Shown: positions 17,958 to 27,472, numbered from the stretch's first letter. The stretch: 64,000 nucleotides of DNA from Myxococcales bacterium (GCA_016794365.1 JAEUKB010000040.1:1-64000), one strand, 5' to 3'. Translations and numbers: made by a program. The notes: generated from the sequence alone by a model not told the origin.

Positions 17958-19652
17958 TTAGGTGCGACGCCAGTCAAAGCTCGGTCGCTCGGGACGGCCA
18001 TAACAGGTCAGCGCTCCGAGTGGACCCGTCGCATTTTCGCGAATGAAGATCCAGTTTTGCCAAGCCGACAGCCGTCCGAAGATCTTGCCCTCGCTCAGAT
18101 CGGGTCCTGGGAAGCGTAGGTTCTGTTCCATGCCGGTGAGTGCGTCGGGAGACAAGCTCACGCGCTCTTCGACAGCCAGACGCAGCGTATCGTCGAAGTC
18201 GAGATCATCGGCCAGCACCGTACACAGGCCCAGCGCATCGGCTTCCGTCGCAGAAATCGGACCTTTTTCGCCGCGTGCCAGCACTTCGGAAACCCGCTCC
18301 GGTCGATCGTGAGATCGCAGCGCCAGACGCGTCTGACCGTTGGCCGCCAGAAGCGAGCCCGCGTTCAGGACATCCGTCGCAAACTTCACCTCTTCACTAT
18401 CGAGCACGTAGCTACGATCCGCCGCGAGCAGTAGCTCTAGCATCGAGCCCGCATAGCAGCTTTCGGGATCGGCCACCGCGAAAAACGACTTCGCCGTCAT
18501 ATCCATCCGACGCAACACACGCGCCATCGCCAAGAGCACTTCGCGTCCCAGCCAGTGATTTCGCTGCGCGTAGAGCGCCGCATCCGCAGCCAGCACATCC
18601 GACTGCGAGCCACGCGTGCTCACCATCACCAGACCGATCGTGGCTTCGTGGAAGCGCAGACGACAGAGCGCATCATCCAGCTCACGGAACGCACGCAGCG
18701 CCCACAGCTCGCCCCGACTTGCCAGCGCATGCAGCTCGTCTGCGGAACGAACCGCTTGATCCGAGCCCGGACCTCGCAGCGTCAGGTGTGCGGTGCGATG
18801 AGCGCGATCGATGTGCAGCGTCACAAAGCGATAGCTCACCGTGTCGCCTTCCACCGTCGGTGCGAGCGGCTCTAGCGTGATGCCCGTCTGTGGGCCCGGT
18901 GCGCTGCCATTTGCTGCGCTCGCTTCTTGCGCCAGCTTGCGTGCTCTATCGCTGACGGCTTGGGCAAAGCGACTGCGCGGAGCAATCTGATCGACCAAAC
19001 GCCACTCGACGGCGCGCTTGCCACGAATGCCTTCCGCCAGCGTCGAAAAGATGTCTGCGCGATCACGACGAACCTTGCGCTTATCGACAAGCCGCGTCAG
19101 TCCACCCGTGCCCGGCAGCACCCCGAGCAGTGGAACTTCCGGCAGCGCCACCGTGCTCGAACCGTCGTCGATCAAGATGATCTCGTCACAAGCCATCGCC
19201 AGCTCATAGCCACCACCGGCACACGGACCGGACACCGCCGCCAGGTAGCGCTGATTGCTGTTGCGACACGCGTCCTCGATGGAGTTTCGCGTCTCGTTTG
19301 TGTACTTGCAAAAGTTGACTTTAAAGCCGTGCGTGGACTGCGCGAGCATGTGGATGTTGGCGCCCGCACAGAAGATGCGATCTCGGCCCGAGCCAACCAC
19401 GACAGTGCGAACCTCGGGATGCTCAAAGCGCAGCCGCTGCACCGCGTCGCACAGCTCAATGTCTACGCCCAAGTCATACGAGTTGAGCTTCAGCACATAG
19501 CCAGGAACCAGCGGCTCGTCTTCACGAACGGCCATCTGTAGACGCGCAACCTCACCGTCGATTTCCAGCTTCCAGTGACGATACTGAGCGGGAGATGTCT
19601 CAAACGACGACGGTACCGGATGCGTAGATTCAGTCTTTGCAGCAGTCTCCAT
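17958..19652 (-). CDS. boxC: 2,3-epoxybenzoyl-CoA dihydrolase / benzoyl-CoA-dihydrodiol lyase BoxC
   Basis: The protein has 564 residues from the ATG at 19652 (METAAKTES); the frame runs to 19721 but the added residues are not conserved-looking. It is a double-length crotonase-fold protein: the first half has DRIFCAGANIHML and the oxyanion-hole region SGPCAGGGYELAMACDEI, and the second half has the BoxC-specific FRELDDALCRLRFHEATIGL and GREVLLAMARVLRRMDMTAKSFF. BoxC hydrolytically opens 2,3-epoxybenzoyl-CoA to 3,4-dehydroadipyl-CoA semialdehyde and formate. It leads a boxC-boxB transcript. Confidence 0.95.
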   Translation of the reverse strand: METAAKTESTHPVPSSFETSPAQYRHWKLEIDGEVARLQMAVREDEPLVPGYVLKLNSYDLGVDIELCDAVQRLRFEHPEVRTVVVGSGRDRIFCAGANIHMLAQSTHGFKVNFCKYTNETRNSIEDACRNSNQRYLAAVSGPCAGGGYELAMACDEIILIDDGSSTVALPEVPLLGVLPGTGGLTRLVDKRKVRRDRADIFSTLAEGIRGKRAVEWRLVDQIAPRSRFAQAVSDRARKLAQEASAANGSAPGPQTGITLEPLAPTVEGDTVSYRFVTLHIDRAHRTAHLTLRGPGSDQAVRSADELHALASRGELWALRAFRELDDALCRLRFHEATIGLVMVSTRGSQSDVLAADAALYAQRNHWLGREVLLAMARVLRRMDMTAKSFFAVADPESCYAGSMLELLLAADRSYVLDSEEVKFATDVLNAGSLLAANGQTRLALRSHDRPERVSEVLARGEKGPISATEADALGLCTVLADDLDFDDTLRLAVEERVSLSPDALTGMEQNLRFPGPDLSEGKIFGRLSAWQNWIFIRENATGPLGALTCYGRPERPSFDWRRT

Positions 19653-19730
19653 GCCCTGCGGTGTACCGCAAGTTGGGCTGCTTCGGCAACCGCTCCGACG
19701 CGATCCGGCGTGACTCAGCACGCAAAAAGG

Positions 19731-21452
19731 TCAGCGCTTTTTGCCTTTGGACTTGGTCTTTTTGACCTTGCCCGCTTTGCCCGCAGGCTTGTCCGCTTCG
19801 AGCTGAATTGCGATGAGCACCGCTTTGCCCTTCCCTGCTTTGCGAACCTCGTCGGCCACTTCGACGGACTGACTGTGAAATCCGGTCGCGCTCGCTTCGC
19901 ACTTGGTGTCTTCGGGAAGCAGCAGCTCACACGACTTGCCGACATCAAGAATGCAGTTCTTCTTCGAGCCACAGAGCAGCGTCACTTTGCCGGTCGATTG
20001 GTTCGAGAAGCTCACTTTCTGTTCTTTGGGCGCGGGCGGCTCACCGATGGACGGCGTCTCTACCGAAGCGGGACGTAAGTCGGCGGGCACCGTCACAGCA
20101 GGCTTGCCACCACCGCCCAGCTTCAGAACCAAAACCAGCACCAGCAGCACCACCATCGCACCCGCCACACCGAGCAGCACGATCGGAAGCTTGGGACGCT
20201 TGGGCAGCACAATCGGCGAGACGCGCTCTGTCGCCAGATGCGGCTTGGGCTCACTTTTGCTCGCTTCAGCGTCTTTGACCCGCGCTCGCTCTTTGGCAAT
20301 CTCGGCCTTGCTCGGAATCGCAGCTTGCAGCGTCGGCGCAAACATATCGCCCGAGGTCAGCGGTGACAGCTCTGGATGCGCCGTCGGAGCACTCGCGGAA
20401 GGATTCGCTGGAACCGTTTGCAGCGACGACGAAGGCCGCATCTGCGCAGGATCGGGCGGCAGCGTTCCACTGTCGATCAGCTCTTGCAGCACGTTCGCCA
20501 GCTCGTCCATGTTGGCGTAGCGGTTTTCCTTCTGCTGCGCCATCGCCTTGAGGACGATCTTTTCCAGCGACTCTGGAATGTTCAGGTCCGCCCGCCGCTT
20601 CCGAGGAGGCACCGGCTTTTCCGTCAGGTGCTTCATCAGCGTTGACATCGGACCTGTGCCTCGGAACGGAACCTGTCCCGTCAACATTTCGTACATGATG
20701 CAGCCGAGCGCGTACTGATCAACCCGCGCATCAAACGCTTCGCCCGCACCTTGTTCTGGCGACAGATATTCCGGTGTTCCTAACACGGTTCCCGTCGCAG
20801 TCGCTCGCAGATTTGGCAGGTTTGCACCGCCCGAAAGCGACTCACGAGTGCCCGCCATCACCTTCGCAATGCCAAAGTCGAGGATCTTGACGAAGTCTTT
20901 GCGTCCTCTCTCGAGGATAAAGATGTTTCCAGGCTTCAAATCGCGATGGACAATGCCTTTTTCGTGAACGGCGTGCAGTCCGCGCGCAATCTGCTCGGCA
21001 ATGCGACACGAGCGCAGCGGCGGCAGCGCACCTTTGGCAATCACGCTTTCCAGCGACTGACCTTGCAGAAACTCCATCACCAGATACGGACGTCCATCGT
21101 CGAGAACGCCGAAGTCTGTGATGTCTACGATGTTTTCATGTCCAATGTGGCACGCGCTCTTGGCTTCGAGCAAAAAGCGCTGCTGCATCATCGGATCCTG
21201 CGCTTCACGAAGCAGCTTGATCGCGAGTGGCTTGTCGAGCACCGAGTGCTTGGCGCGATAGACCACGCCCATTCCGCCCGACGACAAAAACGACTCGATG
21301 AGATACCGTCCGCCCAGCGTCGCGCCGATCAGCGGATCGGAAGGAACCTCCGCCGCGCCACCTTTGGGACAGACATGCTTGTCTTTGTATCCGTAGACCT
21401 GCTGACAGGTCCCACACACCCGAGTGACGCCGGTCGAAGGTGATTCGCTCAT
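19731..21452 (-). CDS. Ser/Thr protein kinase with zinc ribbon, TM helix and periplasmic tail
   Basis: The protein has 573 residues. The N-terminal CGTCQQVYGYKDKHVCPKGG looks like a zinc ribbon. A complete Hanks kinase follows: SSGGMGVVYRAKH (glycine loop), LAIKLL (Lys), HRDLKPGNIFILE (catalytic loop), DFGIAK and GTPEYLSPEQ. The linker is Ala/Pro/Ser-rich and precedes one TM helix (PIVLLGVAGAMVVLLVLVLV, about 440). The outer tail (KVTLLCGSKKNCILDVGKSCELLLPED) may be a PEGA-like or sensor fold, and the end is very Lys-rich. The frame opens at 21482, but the ATG at 21452 starts just before the ribbon. It is a likely signalling kinase with unknown ligand and substrate. Confidence 0.95.
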   Translation of the reverse strand: MSESPSTGVTRVCGTCQQVYGYKDKHVCPKGGAAEVPSDPLIGATLGGRYLIESFLSSGGMGVVYRAKHSVLDKPLAIKLLREAQDPMMQQRFLLEAKSACHIGHENIVDITDFGVLDDGRPYLVMEFLQGQSLESVIAKGALPPLRSCRIAEQIARGLHAVHEKGIVHRDLKPGNIFILERGRKDFVKILDFGIAKVMAGTRESLSGGANLPNLRATATGTVLGTPEYLSPEQGAGEAFDARVDQYALGCIMYEMLTGQVPFRGTGPMSTLMKHLTEKPVPPRKRRADLNIPESLEKIVLKAMAQQKENRYANMDELANVLQELIDSGTLPPDPAQMRPSSSLQTVPANPSASAPTAHPELSPLTSGDMFAPTLQAAIPSKAEIAKERARVKDAEASKSEPKPHLATERVSPIVLPKRPKLPIVLLGVAGAMVVLLVLVLVLKLGGGGKPAVTVPADLRPASVETPSIGEPPAPKEQKVSFSNQSTGKVTLLCGSKKNCILDVGKSCELLLPEDTKCEASATGFHSQSVEVADEVRKAGKGKAVLIAIQLEADKPAGKAGKVKKTKSKGKKR

Positions 21453-21588
21453 GCGGCACCGTTCGGCGCCTGGGCTAGCCAAGACATCCGGCGAAGGTAC
21501 GTAGATAGGTCAAAGCGCATTACTGGTATAAGAGCCCAACTTTATGGGACGCCATTTTCATCAGCCGGTCAAGATGCACGAGCCGTTG

Positions 21589-22641
21589 TTACTTGTTTCG
21601 GCCGAGCGAGCTATCGACTTCGCGATACCGCTTGCGTAGCTCCGCCAGGCGCTTGAGCAGCTCGTAGTTGTCGGACCGAAACTCAGCCAAGTAGTGACGC
21701 TCACGACGACGAGCCGCTTGGGCCTGCTGAAGCTCCACGAGTCGCTCAGCGAGCTGTTTCGCAGACGTAAACGCGCTCACCAGCGTCGTCACCCGCGAGC
21801 CTTCTAGCCGATCGATCCGTCCCGGCTTCCCGCGCGACGGCGGAAAGTACATCATCACCAGCGTCTCAGGCGACTGCGCTTGCAGCGAGCGAATCACGGT
21901 CCGACTCGGTAAATCGGGCAGCGTCTCTTTGATGAGTGCCAGGTCAAACGATCGCTCGGACGCACGATCCAGCGCTTCACCGCCACTTACCACCGTCGTC
22001 AGCGAAAACGAGCTAGCGACCAGCGGCGACAGCGACTGCGTCAGCCAGCCATCATCTTCGACCAGCAGCACGCTCACGTAATCATCCGTCGGTGCAGCCG
22101 GAGATCCCGAGCCTCGCTGGGTCAGCTGCGCCTTCAGCTCTCCGATGCGTCGCGCGGTGTCCGTCAAGCGATAGAGCAGATCTTCGGCCAGCGTGCTGTA
22201 GTCGCGCAGCATCTGACTGCGATCCGAGCGCTGCTTGGCATCTTTCATCGACGACAAAATTCGCGAACCCAGCAGGCGAAGATCATCGGTTCCTCGACAG
22301 ATGATGTCCACCGCACCGCGCCGAACGAGCTGGACCGTGGTTTCAAAGCTCGGTTCGTCAATCAAAGCGATCAGATCGGTACGTGGAGCCAGGACGCGAA
22401 GCTCAGTCAGCATCGTCAGCACCGATGACAGAGGCAGCGAGTCCACATCAATCAGCACCACCGGATACGGCGTCTTTGCGATCACTGCGCGGGCGGCATC
22501 CGCATCCGCCACCACGACGGAGTTTATCTCGGATTGACTCAGCAGATCCTGCAGCTCGGCTTGGGCCGTCTGCCGCTGTGAGACAATCAGCGCCGAATCG
22601 CTCAGCATCGACGCCTGTTTTTCGTCTCCAGGTTTGCTCAT
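21589..22641 (-). CDS. Double receiver-domain protein with coiled coil, second receiver degenerate
   Basis: The protein has 350 residues. Residues about 10-130 resemble a receiver domain (VVLIDVDSLPLSSVL with a candidate Asp). A second receiver starts near residue 190 with SVLLVEDDGWLTQSL, but the expected phosphoacceptor strand reads FDLALIKETLPDL, with Lys-Glu in place of Asp. A Glu/Arg-rich helix (about 310-345) ends the protein, and no output domain is visible. It probably acts as an adaptor or phosphate sink in a multi-step signalling pathway. No histidine kinase is adjacent; a Ser/Thr kinase lies just downstream on the same strand. Confidence 0.8.
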   Translation of the reverse strand: MSKPGDEKQASMLSDSALIVSQRQTAQAELQDLLSQSEINSVVVADADAARAVIAKTPYPVVLIDVDSLPLSSVLTMLTELRVLAPRTDLIALIDEPSFETTVQLVRRGAVDIICRGTDDLRLLGSRILSSMKDAKQRSDRSQMLRDYSTLAEDLLYRLTDTARRIGELKAQLTQRGSGSPAAPTDDYVSVLLVEDDGWLTQSLSPLVASSFSLTTVVSGGEALDRASERSFDLALIKETLPDLPSRTVIRSLQAQSPETLVMMYFPPSRGKPGRIDRLEGSRVTTLVSAFTSAKQLAERLVELQQAQAARRRERHYLAEFRSDNYELLKRLAELRKRYREVDSSLGRNK

Positions 22642-22747
22642 CCTAGGCCCCCAAGCACAGCGCAGCTACCGAAAGCTGTGTTGCTTCATTATCAGCCCAA
22701 TCCATTTCTGCTTGGTATCTCAAAAATCACCAAGCGATGCGACAAAG

Positions 22748-24088
22748 TCAGGGCCTACTTCCAGAAAAAGCGAACGGAAAGCGAAAGGTACGCAGCGGAC
22801 CCACTGGTCTTGGAAAGCGCCACTCTGACACGCGCTGCGACAGACACGCACTGAGCACCGGCAGCGCCAGCGTATCGTCGCTGACCGATACATTTTGCGC
22901 CATGCCTGCGTCGCTTAGCGTAAAGACCAGCTCGACGCGTCCTCGAGGCGGATCTCCACCGATTCCCCGCACCGCTCGCTCATAACAAGCCCGAACCTGC
23001 GCTGTATACGTCGCTGCAACAAACTCAATGTTGGCCAGATCTTGCTGCCAAGCCGCACGCTCAGCGGCGCTCAGCGGTCGATTGAGCTGACTGGCTGGCT
23101 GACTGGCTGGCTGACTGGCTGGCTGACTGGCGAACTGACTAACTGGCTGGCTGGCTGGCTGGCTGACCGTGAGCGAAGCAGCTTCTGTCGTCACAGTGCT
23201 CGGTGCTGAAGGTGTTCCCAATGGACTTGTCGCAGCTCGGTCAATCGTCGATGCGGATGAAGCGGGCTTGGGGCTCGGTGCGGATGAAGCGATGGCTCCG
23301 CTGGGTGCGCCGGTCTTCATCGTCGGTCGAGCAGTCCGCGCTGGATCAGGACGAATCGCTTGCGGCACCATCGATGGTTGCACTTGCGTCTGCGGAGGAT
23401 GAAGCGGTCGCTCTGGCAACATCCAGATCACCAGCATCGCCACCAGCCCCGCGAGCAGCAGCCAGAGCAGCCCAAACAGCACCGAGCGCAGAGCCCCAAA
23501 CGCAGCCCGCGATGAGGTCGGACGATACGAAATCGGCAGCGTCGGCTCATCGGTGACTTGTCGCGGTATGGCGCTCACCGGCGGGCGATCTCGTGAACCC
23601 GGCGACAGCTGCACAAACAGCGGAGCCGTCTCGACGTGCGGCTGAGGCGTGCTGAGCGACCTACCCGACGATGGACCCGAGGTCTTTGAAGACGAGCGCG
23701 GCACCGAAGCTTGCGCAGTCCGACGCGGCGTATCGTCTGAGCGATCGACATGACGATCCGATGTCGCAGCATGCAGCACCGACAGCACATCATCTGGCAG
23801 CACCGTTCCAACCGGCGAGGTCTGCACCCGACGGTCCGGCGAAGACGCACGCACTTCATGGCCCGTGCTCGGTGGATCACTGTGCGCGCGCTGCGGATCA
23901 TATGGTTCGCGCTCTGCATCCGATCGCGAGCTTCCAGACTGCGTGCGCAAAGGACTGCTCTCACGCCGATCCCCGCTCACTGGCGACCCCAGCGGCTGCC
24001 CACACATGCCACAGAAGCGACTCCCCAAAGGGGCCTCTGTGCGGCAGGTCGGACACACCAACGGGACCATGTCGGGAAAATCTATCAT
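22748..24088 (-). CDS. Zinc-ribbon membrane protein with AgmX/PglI-type (TonB-like) C-terminal domain
   Basis: The protein has 446 residues; an ATG at 24070 would begin directly at MVPLVCPTC. The N-terminal CPTCRTEAPLGSRFCGMCG is a zinc ribbon. A long Ser/Pro/Arg-rich region leads to one TM helix near residue 210 (SVLFGLLWLLLAGLVAMLVI). A proline-rich spacer includes the SQPA repeat tract. The last 90 residues (YTAQVRACYERAV, GRVELVFTLSDAGMAQNVSVSDD, FRFPFAF) match the AgmX/PglI C-terminal fold seen in myxobacterial gliding and envelope proteins. It probably spans the envelope to link cytoplasmic and periplasmic or outer-membrane partners. Confidence 0.85.
   Translation of the reverse strand: MIDFPDMVPLVCPTCRTEAPLGSRFCGMCGQPLGSPVSGDRRESSPLRTQSGSSRSDAEREPYDPQRAHSDPPSTGHEVRASSPDRRVQTSPVGTVLPDDVLSVLHAATSDRHVDRSDDTPRRTAQASVPRSSSKTSGPSSGRSLSTPQPHVETAPLFVQLSPGSRDRPPVSAIPRQVTDEPTLPISYRPTSSRAAFGALRSVLFGLLWLLLAGLVAMLVIWMLPERPLHPPQTQVQPSMVPQAIRPDPARTARPTMKTGAPSGAIASSAPSPKPASSASTIDRAATSPLGTPSAPSTVTTEAASLTVSQPASQPVSQFASQPASQPASQPASQLNRPLSAAERAAWQQDLANIEFVAATYTAQVRACYERAVRGIGGDPPRGRVELVFTLSDAGMAQNVSVSDDTLALPVLSACLSQRVSEWRFPRPVGPLRTFRFPFAFSGSRP
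23088..23166. repeat. Short tandem repeat inside the AgmX-like gene
   Basis: About 80 bp built from CTGG/CTGA tetranucleotide blocks, in frame on the minus strand as 12-bp units coding for SQPA/SQPV-type tetrapeptides (about seven copies). It lengthens the periplasmic spacer between the TM helix and the C-terminal domain. It is a likely site of slipped-strand length variation. Confidence 0.8.
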
Positions 24089-24215
24089 GAAGGCTCGCGC
24101 CGTGATTCCCCGAAGTGGCCACCGCTTGCTGTGATATTATGCTCCAGAGTTTTGATTGGCCCGTGGCAGAACCTCTGAGCACGATGAACTGCCCTCTGTA
24201 CTTCGTGGAGACCCC

Positions 24216-25907
24216 ATGGTGAGCTTGCGACGCCCCGGTTCTAGGCCCCTCAATTTTTGTCTTCCTTCTTACGCGCATCTACGACGGCTGCCGCATGCCA
24301 TGTTGGCGATGATGGTCGGTCTGTTTGCGCTTTTGTGGCAGGCGACACCGTCGTTCGCTCAAGACAAAAAGAGCGTCGCGGTGCTCACCATCGAAGGCGG
24401 CACACCGAAGCTGCAAAAAGCCATCGAAAACGCGCTGAAGAAGGACTACACGCTCATCCCCGAGACCAAGTGGAACGCGGCAGCCAAGAAGCTGAACGTG
24501 ACCGGCCACGGTACCGAGGATGTCGCGATGGTCGCCAATGACCAAAAGGTCGATGTCGTCATCACGGGCAAAGTAAAGACCGACAAAGACACTGGAACCT
24601 GGAAGCTCAACATCGCAGCGCGACACGGTGCATCCGGAAAGCCCGTCGGAAAGCTCAGCTACGATTTGAAGAGCGAAAAGGTCGATGCGGCCACGATCTC
24701 GATGGTCGAAGCAGAGATCGGTCCGGCAGTTGTGCAAGCGATTGCGGGTCCACCGGCAGAAAAGCCCGTCGTCGCGCAGTTTGAGCCACCTCCCTCGACG
24801 CCCAATGCCACGCTCGGCAAAGATGAAGATCCGATCGCCAAGCTCGCGCGCGAAGAAGCCGCCAAGCGTCAGCGCGAACAAGAGCTCTCGCGTCCGATCT
24901 ACTACCCATTTGTGGACGCCAGCGCCGGAGCGATCATCGGTGGCCGCAGCTTCAGCTACACCGAGGATGCCGATCCCGCCTCTACGCTCAAATGCTACGA
25001 CCTAGACAAGCGCGTTCCCGATCCCAAAGATCCAGGTGGACGAGGCTACGTCTCGCGCTATCTGCCTTACAAGCGCGGCAGCACGCCAGCCTGCCCTGGC
25101 TTTGCAACGTCGGTGGCTGCCGGTGTTCGTGCTGATGTCACGGCCTATCCGCTTGCGTTCTTGCGAGTGAACCCGGTGAAGGGTCTCGGCCTGGGCGCGA
25201 CGTTTGATTACATGTTCTGGCCGGACTCGAAGTACGGCTCGGGCACGTCGCAGGTGCTGCTGAACACCCGAGAGTGGCGCGTCGAAGGCGGTCTGCGCTA
25301 CCACTACAACATCCTGAACAAGCGCAACATGCCGTCGGTGCTGTTCAATGCTCAGTACGGTGCGCACTTCTTCGCCGTCGCCAAAGAGCAGAAGCAGTAC
25401 GATTATCTCGACGAAAACTTCAACCCGAAGAAGGCCGACGGAATCAACGACCACGGTCTGCCCGACATCCTGTACCAGTACGTCACCATCGGACTGGGTG
25501 CGCGCATTCCGTACTTTGTCACCGAAAAGCTGTACTTCGCGGGCTTGGTCCACTTCAACTTCCACGTTCCGCTCAGCTACGGCGAGATCACGAACCGCTT
25601 TGACTCCAGCAACACCGATACGTCGTCGGGTCCGGTTCCCGAGATCTACGGCAACGGTGGCTTCGGTCCCGCCAGTGGCTGGGGTCTGCGCGCCAACGTC
25701 ACGCTCGTGGAAGCGATGCTCTGGAAAGGTCTGACGGTTCGTCTGAGCGGCTACTACGAAATGTTCCAGTACACGTTCGACCTCGGCAAAAACCTCGCCA
25801 GCCAGGATCCCGGCGATGTGGCCACGGGTCGCGACTCGCGTCACCTTGCAGCCGGAGCCAGCGACAACTACTTCGGTGGCGTGATCCAGGTCGGCTACCA
25901 GTACTAA
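24216..25907 (+). CDS. Exported outer-membrane beta-barrel protein with N-terminal periplasmic domain
   Basis: The ATG at 24216 has GTGGAG upstream and gives 563 residues; the frame is open from 24156. A signal peptide ends near PSFAQ (about residue 49). Residues 50-190 form a soluble alpha/beta domain (KSVAVLTIEGG, DVVITGKVKTDKDTGTWKLNIAARH) resembling the family of small periplasmic domains that report lipoprotein or curli-like assembly. The C-terminal two thirds alternate aromatic and polar residues as in outer-membrane barrels and end FGGVIQVGYQY, with a C-terminal aromatic as needed for BAM recognition. Function is unknown. Confidence 0.75.
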   Translation: MVSLRRPGSRPLNFCLPSYAHLRRLPHAMLAMMVGLFALLWQATPSFAQDKKSVAVLTIEGGTPKLQKAIENALKKDYTLIPETKWNAAAKKLNVTGHGTEDVAMVANDQKVDVVITGKVKTDKDTGTWKLNIAARHGASGKPVGKLSYDLKSEKVDAATISMVEAEIGPAVVQAIAGPPAEKPVVAQFEPPPSTPNATLGKDEDPIAKLAREEAAKRQREQELSRPIYYPFVDASAGAIIGGRSFSYTEDADPASTLKCYDLDKRVPDPKDPGGRGYVSRYLPYKRGSTPACPGFATSVAAGVRADVTAYPLAFLRVNPVKGLGLGATFDYMFWPDSKYGSGTSQVLLNTREWRVEGGLRYHYNILNKRNMPSVLFNAQYGAHFFAVAKEQKQYDYLDENFNPKKADGINDHGLPDILYQYVTIGLGARIPYFVTEKLYFAGLVHFNFHVPLSYGEITNRFDSSNTDTSSGPVPEIYGNGGFGPASGWGLRANVTLVEAMLWKGLTVRLSGYYEMFQYTFDLGKNLASQDPGDVATGRDSRHLAAGASDNYFGGVIQVGYQY

Positions 25908-26149
25908 GCGAACACGTCCGCGCTTTTCCGCTTTCGCTTCCGCCCCGCCCTTCTTCCGCAGCACGCCACAACAAGCGTCCGAATCCACGCTCGCACAGCC
26001 ATGCGAGCTGGGCACTTGTGCGCACAGCCACACCGAGCGAGCGCTCAAGACATCCAGGATGGAAACAGCGACGAAATGAACAGGCGAACGAGAGAGGCGG
26101 AAGGAAGATGCACTGTGACGAACAAAAGCATCAGTGATGCGAGCAGCAG

Positions 26150-26653
26150 CTACGGCATATCGCGACCGACATCACCGTCGGGGCTCACCGCTCGCAGCTT
26201 GAGCAGACCACGGACTTCTACTTGGCGAATGCGCTCGCGCGTCAGGTTCAGAATCGCACCGACTTCTTCTAGCGTGATTCCGCCGCGATCCGCGACATCG
26301 AGCGCACAGGTTTCGCGCATCTCGGTCAGATCTTTGTCGGGGAAGTTCAGCTTGATGCTTCCCGTTTCCGGATTCACATCGAGGAACAAGTGATGTTTAC
26401 ACGACACCCACGGGCACGGTCGCTGACCACTCGCGCAGTCCGCACGCGTCTGCGGACGGTCTGAGTCATCAATGATCGGAAGCAGCGCCGCTTCGCGAAG
26501 CTCTTCCTTGGTCAAGCGTCGCGGTGCAATCGTCTTGCTGCGCGAGCGCTTGTGATGCTTGCGAACTTTGCGGCTGACCTCAGGCGTGTCACTGCCCTCG
26601 GTTGCCGTCGCCGCAGACTCAGTGCTGTCCGGTGGTTGGGTAATGTCGTGCAT
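26150..26653 (-). CDS. Sigma-70 region 4-like DNA-binding protein with Cys cluster
   Basis: The ATG at 26653 has GAGGAG just upstream and gives 167 residues; an ATG at 26665 overlaps that ribosome-binding site and is less likely. The N-terminus is acidic then basic ([14 protein letters not shown]). The C-terminal 60 residues contain a sigma-70 region 4 helix-turn-helix ([29 protein letters not shown]). Between them lies [16 protein letters not shown], a Cys/His cluster that may bind metal. Region 2 is absent, so it is not a complete sigma factor and may bind DNA alone. A MerR-like gene ends 34 bp upstream on the same strand. Confidence 0.8.
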   Translation of the reverse strand: MHDITQPPDSTESAATATEGSDTPEVSRKVRKHHKRSRSKTIAPRRLTKEELREAALLPIIDDSDRPQTRADCASGQRPCPWVSCKHHLFLDVNPETGSIKLNFPDKDLTEMRETCALDVADRGGITLEEVGAILNLTRERIRQVEVRGLLKLRAVSPDGDVGRDMP

Positions 26654-26699
26654 ACTGCTCCTCATTTCGCATTTCGCCCGGTGGTCAAGACCACCTCAT

Positions 26700-27431
26700 C
26701 TACAAAAGTTCGTCGCTGCCGCCGGTCCCAAAGACCCGCTGCCGTGCCGCGCGCTCCAGCGGAGAAACCAGCTCTCGCTCGAGCGCTTCAATTCGCTGCA
26801 CCACGTCGCTGCCCAGCTTGCGAATGGCCACCACTTCTTTGGACATCGCTCGCCGTCGCTCCGCAGAAAACTGCCCTCGCTCTAGCTCACGCGACAGACC
26901 ATCGAGCAGACCGCCCAGCACGCGCTGAAGTCCGTCGATTTCATCTGCAAAGCGCAAAAACGAGCGCTGAATGTCCTCGATCGTGTAGTGCGCAGCCAGC
27001 ATCTGACGAATCGTGTTCAGACGCCGCACTGTCGTCGCTGGATACATTCCCAGCGAGCCTTGGTGCTTGCCTTTGCGCCCGACGCGACGGCTCCGGCCAA
27101 GCAGCCCGAGCTGGACATATTTCCGAAACGTCGCTTCTGACAGGTTGATTCCGTGCTCGCCGAACGCCGACAGCACCTGAGACAGCGTCATGCCCTCGGG
27201 ATGCTTCTGCTCTAGCTCGACCAGATCCGCTTCGAGCAGATGACTGGCACGGCTCTTTTGCGCTGCTGGACGACCGCGCAGTGGCCGACGACCCACCACC
27301 GCTCGGGTGTGGGACAGGGCCGCAGGAGGTTGTGTCAGCAGTTCTTCGCTCAGCACTGAATCGATCCTTGTTGTGATGGCACGGCTGCCTTTCTTCGCTA
27401 CCGAGGATTTCGCGTCGCGTTTCTGGCTCAT
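26700..27431 (-). CDS. MerR-like transcriptional regulator
   Basis: The ATG at 27431 (MSQKRDAKSS) gives 243 residues; the frame extends to 27509 through non-conserved residues. After a basic Ser/Arg-rich N-terminal segment, residues about 75-150 carry a MerR-type winged helix: MTLSQVLSAFGEHGINLSEATFRKYVQLGLL and MYPATTVRRLNTIRQML. A long helical C-terminus (about 155-225) probably forms the dimerisation coil. No effector-binding Cys motif is visible. A 19-bp palindrome lies 23 bp upstream of the start and may be its own operator. It is probably co-transcribed with the sigma-region-4 gene downstream. Confidence 0.75.
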   Translation of the reverse strand: MSQKRDAKSSVAKKGSRAITTRIDSVLSEELLTQPPAALSHTRAVVGRRPLRGRPAAQKSRASHLLEADLVELEQKHPEGMTLSQVLSAFGEHGINLSEATFRKYVQLGLLGRSRRVGRKGKHQGSLGMYPATTVRRLNTIRQMLAAHYTIEDIQRSFLRFADEIDGLQRVLGGLLDGLSRELERGQFSAERRRAMSKEVVAIRKLGSDVVQRIEALERELVSPLERAARQRVFGTGGSDELL

Positions 27432-27453
27432 CCGTACCGCCCCAATTGATAGT

Positions 27454-27472
27454 TTGAATGTATTCCATTCAA
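27454..27472. promoter_or_regulatory. Palindromic operator candidate upstream of the MerR-like gene
   Basis: TTGAATG-TATTC-CATTCAA is a perfect 7-5-7 inverted repeat immediately before the MerR-like start codon, in an AT-rich island within GC-rich sequence. On the minus strand it overlaps TTGAAT, a plausible -35 box. MerR regulators bind dyads between -35 and -10 boxes, so autoregulation is a reasonable inference. Confidence 0.5.
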
